DNA of 47,324 nt, taken from NCBI GenBank assembly GCA_900540945.1, contig UQHQ01000011.1, positions 1 to 47,324 of the forward strand, in the 5' to 3' direction. The notes below the pieces were generated by a model. The model was not told the DNA's origin and did no database searches. It was given only the letters and a program-made list of their open reading frames with translations. Both the position numbers and the translations under genes were made by a program. This DNA comes from an uncultured Collinsella sp. (GTDB lineage Bacteria; Actinomycetota; Coriobacteriia; Coriobacteriales; Coriobacteriaceae). Shown in pieces: positions 1 through 8,101 of the stretch (positions are counted from its first letter, which is position 1; every line of letters starts with the position of its first letter).

Positions 1-1036
1 ACCATTGCCAAGACAGCGCCGCAGGCAGCCGACGCCGCACGACTGGCGGCCGCCGTCGAAGCTGCAAACGCCGCGGTCATCGAGGCTGCGCTCAACGGGC
101 TTGGCAAGCCCGGCATGGGCTGCACGGCAACCTGCGCCTATATCGAAAACGACATGCTCGCCATCGCCCACGTGGGCGACTCGCGCGCCTATCTGCTCCA
201 CGAGGGCACGCTCATCCGCGTGACCCGCGACCACTCCTATGTGGAGGAGCTCGTGGACGCCGGCGAGATTACGGCAGACGAGGCTCGCGTCCACCCCCCC
301 CCCCCAGGTCAACCCCAACCGCTCGGTCATCACCCGCGCGCTGGGCTCGGATCCCGCCATGTATGCCGACCACTTTACCCTGCATATCGAGGAAGGCGAC
401 CGCCTGATCCTGTGCTCGGACGGTCTTTCGAGCATGATTCCCGATAGCGATATCGAAAACATCGCCACGCAGTCCTCGACCGCGCAGATTTGCGTCGACA
501 ACCTTGTTGACGCGGCACTGGTCGCCGGCGGGCATGACAACGTCACCGTGCTTGTCGTTGACCTGGTCGACGATGGCGTCATGCGCGAGGCAAAGCGCGT
601 CCGCCGCCGCAACATCACCATTGCCACCGTACTGGGCATCGCTTTTGTGCTGGCGGCAGCCATCTGGGCCTACGCAGGCATCACCGGCTCGTACTACCTG
701 GGCACCTACAAGGACACCGTCGCGGTCTACCGGGGCATTCCCGGCAAGCCGCTCGGCCTTAAGCTGCACTGGCTCGACAGCACGACCACCATCAAACTGT
801 CCGACCTGCCCGAAGACACACAAAATCGCCTTAAGGCAGGTATTCAGCAGACGAGCATCGACGACGCACAGGACACCATCTCCAAGTACCGCCATCAGAT
901 CGACGAGGAGCAGACCCGTCAGGTGATCGACGCGCAAACGATCCGCAATAACACCGACCAGGGTTCGACCTCCGAATCGGATTCCGAGAATACCGCCGAA
1001 CAGTCCGCCGAGGCCGAAGCCTCCGATAAGAATTAG
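1..1036 (+). CDS. PP2C-family Ser/Thr protein phosphatase, 5' partial, frame broken at a C12 run
   Basis: This is a PstP/Stp1-type metal-dependent phosphatase that would remove phosphates placed by the PASTA kinase at 4056-6005. The window opens inside the gene. Frame 1 carries the PP2C motifs GMGCTAT and HVGDSRAYLL, then DHSYVEEL, up to about base 293. The continuation (SVITRALGSD, LILCSDGLSSM, GGHDNVTVLV) lies in frame 2. The frames meet at a run of 12 C (294-305); 11 C would restore one reading frame. After the catalytic domain come a membrane segment around bases 618-690 (IATVLGIAFVLAAAIWAY), an extracytoplasmic region and an acidic Ser/Glu tail. The next gene starts 16 bases downstream, so it is the first visible gene of a wall-growth operon. 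The family call is firm. Whether the break is real, phase-variable or a sequencing error cannot be decided here. Confidence 0.85.
294..305 (+). repeat. C12 homopolymer inside the phosphatase gene
   Basis: Twelve consecutive C residues lie exactly where the phosphatase reading frame is lost. Reading through in frame 1 gives four prolines and then non-homologous sequence. Dropping one C gives His-Pro-Pro-Pro-Gln-Val-Asn-Pro-Asn-Arg and rejoins the conserved SVITRALG block. Long C runs are prone to polymerase slippage and to base-calling error. Confidence 0.9.
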
Positions 1037-1052
1037 AAAGGGAGTGCCGCTT

Positions 1053-3923
1053 ATGAGTCGCCGTAATACCGAACTGCTCTTACTCATCGCCTCGGCGTTC
1101 CCCGTCATCCTGCTGTATGCGATGTACGTGCTCACCGCAGGCGCCGTCATCTCGTTTGAGACACTTGCCGTTCCGATCGGTCTCTTTGCCGCCTTCGCCG
1201 CGGCGCATATCGCCGTGCGCATTCTGGCACCCGGCGCCGACCCGGCCATCCTGCCCATCGTCTTTGTTCTTTCGGGCATTGGCATCACGTTTGTGACGCG
1301 CTTGGCGCCCACGCTCGCCATCTCGCAGCTCGTCATCCTGTTTATCTCGGTGGCGTTGATGGTAGGTACGCTTGCGCTGGTCAAAAACCTCGACGTGGTC
1401 ATGCGCTACAAGTACACCTTTGGCATCATCGGCATCATCTTGCTGATGCTGCCCATCTTTATCGGCACCACGATCTCGGGTTCTAAACTGTGGATTCGCA
1501 TCGCCGGCTTTACCATTCAGCCCGGCGAGTTCGCCAAGGTCTTTATCGTGCTGTTCCTAGCCGGTTACCTGGCCGAGAACCGCGAACTGCTCTCTATCTC
1601 CAACCGCAAGATCTTGGGTCTTAAGATTCCGCGTCTGCGCCTGCTGCTGCCGCTGTTCGCAGTCTGGGGCGTATGCCTGCTCGTCGTTGTCTTCGAACGT
1701 GACCTGGGCTCGGCCTTGCTGTTCTACACCATCTTCTTGCTGATGCTCTACGTTGCCACGGGTCGCTTCTCGTATGTCATCATCGGCCTTGTGCTCTTGG
1801 CCGTGGGGGCCGTGGGCGCTTACAAGTTCCTGTCGCACGTCCAGGTTCGTTTCCAGATCTGGGCCGATCCCTTTAAGGATGCACAGGGCCAGGGCTACCA
1901 GATTGTCCAGTCCCTCTTCTCGCTGGCCGACGGCGGCCTTGTTGGCGTCGGCATTGGCAACGGCATGGCCAACAACATCCCCGTCGTCGAGTCCGACTTT
2001 ATCTTCTCGGCTATCGGCGAGGAGATGGGCCTTTTGGGCGGTGGCGCCGTTCTTATCCTGTTTATGCTCTTTGCCGTACGTGGCCTGACCACGGCAGCCC
2101 GTGCCAAGTCCGACCTTGCCGCCTTTAGCGCCACTGGTCTTACGGCCGCCATCAGCTTCCAGACGTTCTTGATCGTTGGCGGCGTTACCCGCCTGATTCC
2201 GCTGACCGGCGTCACCCTGCCCTTTATGAGCCAGGGTGGCTCCTCGCTGCTGGCAAGCTTTATCATCGTCGCGCTTTTGCTGCGCGCCGGTGACGAGGCA
2301 ACCGGTCGCGAGGCCGAGCTCACCGGCACCGGCACCATGGCCGCCATCACCGACGACCAGGTCGCCTCGGCGGCCTCCCCGGCTGGCACGCGCTTCGCCA
2401 CTTCGTCTTCGCACAACCGCGGCAGCCACTCCGCCGGCTCGCGCATGCGCCGTCGCCTGCTCGACACGCCCGAATCCGGTGTGCTCGGCCGCGTGGCGCT
2501 CGCCAATCGACTGACCCGCGCCGTGCTCGCCTTTACGGCACTATTCGCCATCCTTATCGGCAACCTCACCTATGTCCAGGTCATCAAGGCCAAGGACTAT
2601 CAGGACATGCCGACCAACAACCACACCATCGCCCGCTCCAAGTACATCCAACGCGGCTCCATCATCACGTCCGACGGCGTGACGCTGGCCGAGTCACTGC
2701 AACAGGAAGACGGCACCTACGCCCGCTCCTACCCCAATGGAAACATGGCCGCTCACGTGGTGGGCTATGTAAGCCAGCAGTACGGCACCGCTGGTGTCGA
2801 GAGCGTCATGAACGAAACGCTCACCGGCTCCAAGGATTACTCCAGCTGGGACAACGCCCTCGCGTCGCTCGCGGGCCAAAACCAACCGGGCAACACCGCC
2901 AAGCTCACCATCGACTCGCGCATCCAGACGGCTGCCGAGCAGGCACTCAAGGGCTTTAAGGGTGCCGTGGTGGTTATGGATCCGCGCACCGGCGCGGTCC
3001 TCGCATGCGCAAGCTCGCCCACCTATGACAACACCAACATCGATGCCCTGATGCAGTCGGGCGGTGGCGAGGACGGCTCCATGTACGACCGCGCCATGGA
3101 CGCTCTCTATACCCCGGGCTCGACCTTTAAGGTCGTCACACTCTCCGCGGCGCTCGAAACCGGCACCGCCAGCCTTACCAGCACGTACCAGGCGCCCGGC
3201 TCCATGGATATCGGCAACGCGCCGGTCACCAATTACGCCAACGAGAGCTACGGTACCATCAGCCTGCAACAGGCCTTTGCCGTGTCGTCCAACGTCGTCT
3301 TTGGCCAGGTGGCCAACGAGATCGGCGCCAGCTCGCTCGTCCAGTTTGCCAACGCCTTTGGTTACGGCCAAAAGCTCGGTCAGGACCTGACCACCGCGGC
3401 CTCCATCATGGCCGACCCCTCGCTCATGACCGAGTGGGAGACCGCCTGGGCAGGCGCCGGCCAGCCTGTCGGCATGGACCACACGCCAGGTCCGCAGACC
3501 ACCGTCATGCAAAACTGCGTGATAGCGGCGGCCATCGCCAACAGCGGCGTGGTCATGGACCCGTTCTTCGTGGCCCAGGTGCTCGCCCCCGACGGAACCG
3601 TGGTCAAGACCACGCAATCCCGCTCGCTCGGCCAGGCCGTCAGCGCCACCACGGCCGATCAGGTCAAGCAGGCCATGCTCGCGGTTGTCCAGTCCGGCAC
3701 CGGCACCGATGCCCAGATTCCGGGCGTCAAGGTCGCCGGCAAGACCGGATCGGCCGAGACCGGCGGTACCAACGTCAACTCGATGTTCGTCGGCTTCGCG
3801 CCTTACGATTCACCCACGGTCGCCATCTCGGTGGCCTTGGAGGATTACGACAAACACGACGTCGAGGCAGCCAAGATCGCCGGCATCGTCCTGACCGCGG
3901 CACTTGCCGCCCAAGGAGCGTGA
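1053..3923 (+). CDS. Fused SEDS glycosyltransferase (FtsW/RodA) and penicillin-binding transpeptidase
   Basis: One 956-residue protein joins two peptidoglycan enzymes that are usually separate. Residues 1 to about 430 form a polytopic SEDS glycan polymerase, with RodA/FtsW signatures such as FIGTTISGSKLWI, FERDLGSALLF and LPFMSQGGSSLLASF. A Ser/Ala-rich cytoplasmic linker follows. Near residue 490-515 a second membrane anchor (AVLAFTALFAILIGNLTYVQ) leads into a class B PBP with its dimerisation region (RGSIITSDGVTLAES). The catalytic motifs are SxxK with Ser690 (STFK), SSN at 745-747 and KTG at 897-899. I chose ATG 1053 over GTG 1044 because AAAGGGAG lies about 10 bases before the ATG but abuts the GTG. 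It lies between phosphatase and kinase genes, matching the actinobacterial pstP-rodA-pbpA-pkn order with rodA and pbpA merged. Confidence 0.93.
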   Translation: MSRRNTELLLLIASAFPVILLYAMYVLTAGAVISFETLAVPIGLFAAFAAAHIAVRILAPGADPAILPIVFVLSGIGITFVTRLAPTLAISQLVILFISVALMVGTLALVKNLDVVMRYKYTFGIIGIILLMLPIFIGTTISGSKLWIRIAGFTIQPGEFAKVFIVLFLAGYLAENRELLSISNRKILGLKIPRLRLLLPLFAVWGVCLLVVVFERDLGSALLFYTIFLLMLYVATGRFSYVIIGLVLLAVGAVGAYKFLSHVQVRFQIWADPFKDAQGQGYQIVQSLFSLADGGLVGVGIGNGMANNIPVVESDFIFSAIGEEMGLLGGGAVLILFMLFAVRGLTTAARAKSDLAAFSATGLTAAISFQTFLIVGGVTRLIPLTGVTLPFMSQGGSSLLASFIIVALLLRAGDEATGREAELTGTGTMAAITDDQVASAASPAGTRFATSSSHNRGSHSAGSRMRRRLLDTPESGVLGRVALANRLTRAVLAFTALFAILIGNLTYVQVIKAKDYQDMPTNNHTIARSKYIQRGSIITSDGVTLAESLQQEDGTYARSYPNGNMAAHVVGYVSQQYGTAGVESVMNETLTGSKDYSSWDNALASLAGQNQPGNTAKLTIDSRIQTAAEQALKGFKGAVVVMDPRTGAVLACASSPTYDNTNIDALMQSGGGEDGSMYDRAMDALYTPGSTFKVVTLSAALETGTASLTSTYQAPGSMDIGNAPVTNYANESYGTISLQQAFAVSSNVVFGQVANEIGASSLVQFANAFGYGQKLGQDLTTAASIMADPSLMTEWETAWAGAGQPVGMDHTPGPQTTVMQNCVIAAAIANSGVVMDPFFVAQVLAPDGTVVKTTQSRSLGQAVSATTADQVKQAMLAVVQSGTGTDAQIPGVKVAGKTGSAETGGTNVNSMFVGFAPYDSPTVAISVALEDYDKHDVEAAKIAGIVLTAALAAQGA

Positions 3924-4055
3924 TGCCTGTGATCGAAGCGGATACTTGGGGCGCGCCGCGGCCGATGAGCTAGCGGCAAGGCGCCACGCGGTCCCAGCGG
4001 CCATAGATTTGGTACTACACACATCGTTGAGCGAATAAGTTAGTTAGGAGCAGGA

Positions 4056-6005
4056 ATGGAACAGAGGGTCCTCGGGGGAAGATACCTCCTCAAGGATAAG
4101 GTGGGGACGGGCGGCATGGCGACCGTCTTCCGTGCGCAAGATCAGGTCCTCGACCGCACGGTTGCCGTCAAGATCATGCTGCCGCAGTATGCCGGCGACG
4201 CCACCTTCGCCGCCCGCTTTAAGCAGGAGGCCCAGGCAGCAGCAGGTCTATCCTCCCCCTATATCGTGGGCGTCTACGATTGGGGCAAGGATGGCGATAC
4301 CTACTACATCGTCATGGAGTACCTGCGCGGTACCGACCTTAAGAGCGGCATCAAGAGCCACGGCGCCCTCGATCCAAAGAAGGTCGCGCAGATCGGCTCG
4401 CAGATCAGCTCCGCGCTTTCGGTCGCCCACAAGCACGAGATCATCCACCGCGACATTAAGCCGCAAAACATCATGGTGCTGCCCGACGGCAACATCAAGG
4501 TCATGGACTTTGGCATCGCGCGCGCAAAGAACAGCCACCTCACGCAGGACAACAATGTACTGGGCACCGCCCACTACGTAAGCCCCGAGCAAACGCGCGG
4601 CCAGGACCTCGGTCCCACTTCGGATATCTACTCGCTGGGTATCGTCATGTACGAGTGCGCCACCGGTCGCGTCCCCTTTGACGGCGACGACGCCATCTCG
4701 GTTGCGCTCAAGCAGGTAAACGAACTGCCGGTTCCGCCGAGCCAAGTCAACTCCGGCGTCGATGCCGATCTGGAGCGCATCATCCTCAAGTGCATGGAAA
4801 AGGACCCGTCGAACCGCTTCCAGACGGCAGACGAGCTGCGCCAGGTGCTCAACAACTACCTGTCCGGTCGCGCCGTCAACGTCTCCGAGCCCACGCGCAT
4901 CATCGGTGCCGCGGGCGACCTGGGCGCCACCAAGACCCGTGAGCTGTCTGACTCCACGCGCGCTATGGTTCGCCCCGTATCGGGCGTAAGCGGACAGACC
5001 AACCCCCGCAGCGCCGTCTCGGGTTCCACCGGTTCCTACGAGGTCGATCAGCCCAAGTCCAACAAGAACAAGATTATCGCCGCCGTAGTCGCCGCAATCG
5101 CCGTGGTTGGCGTTGTGGTAGCCTTCGCCACCGGGCTCTTTGGGGGCGAGCAGGTTACGGTGCCCGATGTGCTTAACAAGGACCAGCAGACCGCTATCGA
5201 GCTGATCAAGGAGGCCGGCCTTGAGGTCGGAACTGTCGACCAGAGCTATAACGACGATGTCGACGAGGGCAAGGTTGCCGAGCAGACCCCCAACGGCAAC
5301 ACTAAGAAGCCCAAGGGCTCCAAGGTTAACCTGGTGATCTCCAAGGGCCCCAAGCCCTCCGAGAAAGTTGAGGTTCCGCAGCTCGTCGGCCTAACCAAGG
5401 ACCAGGCCGAGGCCGCGCTGGCAAGCGTGGGCCTGAAGGGCAACGCAACCGAGGAGGCCAACGAGGCCGACGAAGGCCAGGTCTTTGAGCAGGGCACTGA
5501 TGCCGGCAAGGAAGTCGAGAAGGGCACGACCATCTCGTATAAGGTCTCCAGCGGTCCTGACACCACCTCCGTCCCCGATCTGACCGACATGACCGAGGCA
5601 CAGGCACGCAACGCTCTCGACATGGCCGGTTTTGGCGTCAACGTGAGCTACCAGGAGAACGATTCCGTCACCGAGGGCACCGTCATTAGCTGGAACCCCA
5701 GCGGCAAGCAGAAGCCCGGCGCCACGATCACCGTCGTCATCGCCAAGAAGTCCGGCAAGGCCAGCGTTCCGGGCAACCTGTACGGCAAGAGCATCTCCGC
5801 CGCCGTCACCGCGCTCAACAACGCCGGATTCTACAACATCGCATTCTGCGATCAGAACGGCAACCCCGTGAGTGGCAACGAAAACGCCACCGTGACGGGC
5901 GTCTCCCCCACTGGCAAGCAGTCCACCGACAGCACGATTACGCTGACGGTTTCGGTTTCTGGCTCTGGTACTGATTCAGGCGACGATTCCGGTACAAGCA
6001 ACTAG
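4056..6005 (+). CDS. pknB: PASTA-domain Ser/Thr protein kinase (PknB/StkP type)
   Basis: This 649-residue membrane kinase senses wall fragments and phosphorylates growth and division proteins. The cytoplasmic kinase domain (about 10-275) has the glycine loop GTGGMATVF, catalytic Lys39 (VAVK), HRDIKPQN with Asp133, DFG at 151-153 and SPEQTRG. A basic juxtamembrane linker follows, then one membrane helix near 336-360 (IIAAVVAAIAVVGVVVAFA). Four extracellular PASTA repeats then start roughly at VTVPDVLN, VEVPQLVG, TSVPDLTD and ASVPGNLY, and the tail is Ser/Gly/Asp rich. The start ATG has TTAGGAG seven bases upstream. A 132-base gap separates it from the SEDS-PBP gene, and a strong terminator lies 50 bases after its stop. 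It is the likely partner of the upstream phosphatase. Confidence 0.95.
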   Translation: MEQRVLGGRYLLKDKVGTGGMATVFRAQDQVLDRTVAVKIMLPQYAGDATFAARFKQEAQAAAGLSSPYIVGVYDWGKDGDTYYIVMEYLRGTDLKSGIKSHGALDPKKVAQIGSQISSALSVAHKHEIIHRDIKPQNIMVLPDGNIKVMDFGIARAKNSHLTQDNNVLGTAHYVSPEQTRGQDLGPTSDIYSLGIVMYECATGRVPFDGDDAISVALKQVNELPVPPSQVNSGVDADLERIILKCMEKDPSNRFQTADELRQVLNNYLSGRAVNVSEPTRIIGAAGDLGATKTRELSDSTRAMVRPVSGVSGQTNPRSAVSGSTGSYEVDQPKSNKNKIIAAVVAAIAVVGVVVAFATGLFGGEQVTVPDVLNKDQQTAIELIKEAGLEVGTVDQSYNDDVDEGKVAEQTPNGNTKKPKGSKVNLVISKGPKPSEKVEVPQLVGLTKDQAEAALASVGLKGNATEEANEADEGQVFEQGTDAGKEVEKGTTISYKVSSGPDTTSVPDLTDMTEAQARNALDMAGFGVNVSYQENDSVTEGTVISWNPSGKQKPGATITVVIAKKSGKASVPGNLYGKSISAAVTALNNAGFYNIAFCDQNGNPVSGNENATVTGVSPTGKQSTDSTITLTVSVSGSGTDSGDDSGTSN

Positions 6006-6054
6006 CAGGCTGCTTATTATCTGCGCAGCGAACGCCGCAAACATATTCGCTCAG

Positions 6055-6090
6055 AAGCGCCCGCTTGCTCCCCCGGCAAGCGGGCGCTTT
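6055..6090 (+). terminator. Rho-independent terminator after the kinase gene
   Basis: A perfect 14-bp stem (AAGCGCCCGCTTGC with its complement) closes a 7-base loop and runs into a T-rich tract. It ends the phosphatase / SEDS-PBP / kinase transcription unit. Confidence 0.85.
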
Positions 6091-6140
6091 GCTTTTGATG
6101 CGACCCGCTAGCATGGAACGGCGCAGCTCTAACACCAAAA

Positions 6141-6434
6141 GAGCCTGGCACCGTAGCGGTACCGGGCTCGGCAAATCTCTGGTGCCCCCGGGCGGATTCG
6201 AAAACTCCCCCCGCGGGGAAATTGGTGACGCGGGTGTCGACGGTCCGAATCCGGCCTTTAGACCAGAAGAGCCCGGCACCGTAGCGGTACCGAGCCCGAT
6301 ATTCCTCTGGTGCCCCCGGGCGGATTCGAAAACTCCCCCCGCGGGAAATTGGTGACGCGGGTGTCGACGGTCCGAATCCGGCCTTTAGACCAGAAGAGCC
6401 CGGCACCGTAGCGGTACCGAGCCCGATATTCCTC
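6141..6434 (-). repeat. Tandem array (period 127-128 bp) of tRNA-Arg 3' end plus terminator
   Basis: The block TGGTGCCCCCGGGCGG starts at 6180, 6308 and 6435. The last belongs to the intact tRNA-Arg(CCU). The two earlier copies keep only about 26 bases of the tRNA 3' end, including its CCA, then diverge into a segment holding an oppositely oriented T-arm-like stretch (GACGGTCCGAATCCGG). Each copy is followed on the minus strand by the same 12-bp hairpin: 6396-6424, 6269-6297 and 6141-6169, the last with a TTTT tail. The copies are nearly identical, so the duplication is recent or kept homogeneous. Apparent reading frames here are tRNA-derived and are not genes. Confidence 0.85.
6396..6424 (-). 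terminator. Hairpin terminator directly downstream of tRNA-Arg
   Basis: On the minus strand GGGCTCGGTACC pairs, with G-U wobbles, with GGTGCCGGGCTC around the loop GCTAC, about 11 bases past the encoded CCA. Near-identical hairpins recur at 6269-6297 and 6141-6169. Only the last has a clear T run. Confidence 0.65.
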
Positions 6435-6510
6435 TGGTGCCCCCGGGCGGATTCGAACCGTCGACACCCGCTTTAGGAGAGCGGTGCTCTATCCCCTGAG
6501 CTACGGAGGC
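6435..6510 (-). tRNA. tRNA-Arg (anticodon CCU), CCA encoded
   Basis: The minus strand folds into a full cloverleaf: acceptor GCCTCCG with CGGGGGC, D stem GCTC/GAGC, anticodon stem CCGCT/AGCGG with loop CTCCTAA (anticodon CCT, reading AGG), a five-base variable loop, T loop TTCGAAT, discriminator A and an encoded CCA. The T stem GACGG/CCGCC carries one A-C mismatch at the second pair. The 73-base body is 6438-6510. It is a single gene, followed by duplicated fragments of its own 3' end. Confidence 0.95.
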
Positions 6511-6569
6511 ATGCTGTACTAGTGTAGCAGATTTACTGCATCGCCATACGTCGCATGACTAGACTTCGA

Positions 6570-6637
6570 AGTTGCGGTGGAATAGTTCCTGTCTGAAGCA
6601 TCTAAAGCCGTATTTAGAAACTATTTCACTGCAACTT
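6570..6637. repeat. Intergenic palindrome, AGTTGCGGTG family, copy 1
   Basis: An imperfect inverted repeat opens with AGTTGCGGTGGAATAG and closes with CTATTTCACTGCAACT. Related copies lie at 10256-10323 and 17274-17341. The outer arms are conserved and the centre varies. It sits just past the 3' end of the minus-strand DUF956 gene and has no T tract typical of a simple terminator. Confidence 0.8.
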
Positions 6638-6645
6638 ATGAGGAG

Positions 6646-7044
6646 CTAGTTGCCTTTGTGGAAGAGGCCTTTGATGACGGAGGGGATGCTCTTGGCGCCC
6701 TTGGCGGTCACATCGATAAAGTCGGGCGAACGCACGAGCTTATCCTCGTCGACGTACTTGCGGACCGCGCGAAGCGTCTCTTTGTCGTCGCGCGTCGAAA
6801 ACGTAAAGTGACCGTTGTCCTTGGTGAAGATGGCAAAACGCGTAATCTTCTTGGTGCCGCGCAAAACCTCGGCGGCAATATAGTCGACCTCGTCCCACGG
6901 AATTTGAATATAATCCTCGGGATTGCGCTCGTTATAGTACTCGAACGCCTTATTGCCCACCATCACGTTACCGTGGCTGGTAAGCCCCATCAGGCAGGTT
7001 GCCGGCGTTGCCAGATCGACCGTGCTGTTCTGAGATTGCGCCAT
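6646..7044 (-). CDS. DUF956 family protein of the mannose PTS operon (ManO-like)
   Basis: This 132-residue soluble protein matches the DUF956 family usually found as the last gene of mannose-family PTS operons, where it is thought to tune operon expression. Visible features are the N-terminal VDLATPATCLMGLTSHGN, then the block IQIPWDEVDYIAAEVL and a basic beta-rich middle (TRFAIFTKDNGHFTFSTRD). ATG 7044 is preferred because TTGGAGGG lies 11 bases upstream; the TTG at 7062 overlaps that ribosome site. It follows the EIID gene by 120 bases, with a hairpin in that gap, so its expression may be partly uncoupled from the transporter. No catalytic motif is apparent. Confidence 0.8.
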   Translation of the reverse strand: MAQSQNSTVDLATPATCLMGLTSHGNVMVGNKAFEYYNERNPEDYIQIPWDEVDYIAAEVLRGTKKITRFAIFTKDNGHFTFSTRDDKETLRAVRKYVDEDKLVRSPDFIDVTAKGAKSIPSVIKGLFHKGN

Positions 7045-7072
7045 ACGCGCCTCGCCCTCCAATTAAAACAAT

Positions 7073-7108
7073 CGGACCGCATCCAGTGTACCCACCGGGT
7101 GCGGTCCG
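7073..7108 (-). terminator. Hairpin between EIID and DUF956 genes
   Basis: CGGACCGCA and TGCGGTCCG pair around an 18-base loop, and on the minus strand ATTGTTTTAATT follows. It is placed to attenuate transcription from the PTS genes into the DUF956 gene, whose ribosome site begins about 15 bases later. Confidence 0.55.
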
Positions 7109-7164
7109 TTTCAATGGCTCAAAAGCCCTTACCTAGCAACTCTCGGTCTTAAGCCGAAGCGTGC

Positions 7165-8085
7165 TTACATGAAGCCGCAGAAGCGACCGATGATGCCGAC
7201 GGCGAAGAGAGCCAGGATGATGACGATCGGGCTAACCTTCTTCTTGAGGAGCTTGCAAACCAGCAGGGTCAGGCACACGGCGGCAAGGCCGGGGATGAGC
7301 TGATCGAGGTTACCCTGGAGCGTGGTGACCTTCATCTGATCAAGGGCGGTAGCACCGACGGAGTTGTACATCGTCAGCGCTTCCTTGATACCCTCGGAAC
7401 CGGAAGGCAGGCTAGCCCAGTCGATAAAGGCGCCAGCAGACTGCTTGACCGTGGAGACGATCGGGGTGAAGGAAATGGACACCCAGCGCTCGACCAAAGC
7501 GCCGATGATGAACATACCCAGGATGGAAGCGCCCTCGGTGACCTTGCCCATCAGACCACCGGAGAGGTCCTTGGCGATGGAGGAGCCGACCTTGTAGCCA
7601 AACTCCTGCGTGTACCACAGGAAAGCGTAACGGATGATGTTCCACGCGAAGAAGAACAGCAGCGGACCGACGATGCTGCCGGACATGGCCAGGGAAGCGC
7701 CCAGAGCGCCCAGAATCGGGCGAAGGGTGAACCAGAAGACGGGGTCACCGACGCCGGCGAGCGGGCCCATCATACCGACCTTGACGCCCTGGATGGCGAC
7801 ATCATCGATCGGAGCACCGTTGGCGCGCTCCTCCTCGAGGGCGAGGGTAACGCCAATGACGGGGGCGGAAACATAGGGGTGGGTGTTATAGAACTCCAGG
7901 TGGCGCTTAAGAGCGGCAATCTGGTCATCCTTGCTGGTGTAGAGCTTCTTGATCGCAGGGATCATTGCGAAGCACCAGCCGCCGTTCTGCATACGCTCGT
8001 AGTTCCACGAGCCCTGAAGGAACTGATGACGGAAGCAAACCTTCTTGCGGTCAGCCTTGGTGAGCTGAATCTTGTTCTCTGCCAT
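7165..8085 (-). CDS. manZ: PTS mannose/fructose/sorbose family EIID component
   Basis: This is the membrane EIID subunit (306 residues) of a mannose-type phosphotransferase permease. With EIIC it forms the translocation channel for hexoses such as mannose, glucose or glucosamine. It opens with the family's soluble section (DRKKVCFRHQFLQGSWNYER, then MQNGGWCFAMIPAIKKLY), contains GVKVGMMGPLAGVGDP, and ends in hydrophobic segments. ATG 8085 is chosen over GTG 8094 because AGGGGAG lies eight bases before the ATG and abuts the GTG. It is 16 bases downstream of the EIIC stop, so the two are cotranscribed. The exact sugar cannot be told from sequence. Confidence 0.92.
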   Translation of the reverse strand: MAENKIQLTKADRKKVCFRHQFLQGSWNYERMQNGGWCFAMIPAIKKLYTSKDDQIAALKRHLEFYNTHPYVSAPVIGVTLALEEERANGAPIDDVAIQGVKVGMMGPLAGVGDPVFWFTLRPILGALGASLAMSGSIVGPLLFFFAWNIIRYAFLWYTQEFGYKVGSSIAKDLSGGLMGKVTEGASILGMFIIGALVERWVSISFTPIVSTVKQSAGAFIDWASLPSGSEGIKEALTMYNSVGATALDQMKVTTLQGNLDQLIPGLAAVCLTLLVCKLLKKKVSPIVIILALFAVGIIGRFCGFM

Positions 8086-8101
8086 ATGTATCACTCCCCT
8101 C

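Noticed and set aside
5938..6467. Overlapping minus-strand frames in the tRNA repeat region, with repeated peptides such as GRIRTVDTRVTNF
   Set aside because: These are translations of tRNA-Arg 3' ends and terminators, a common source of false protein entries.
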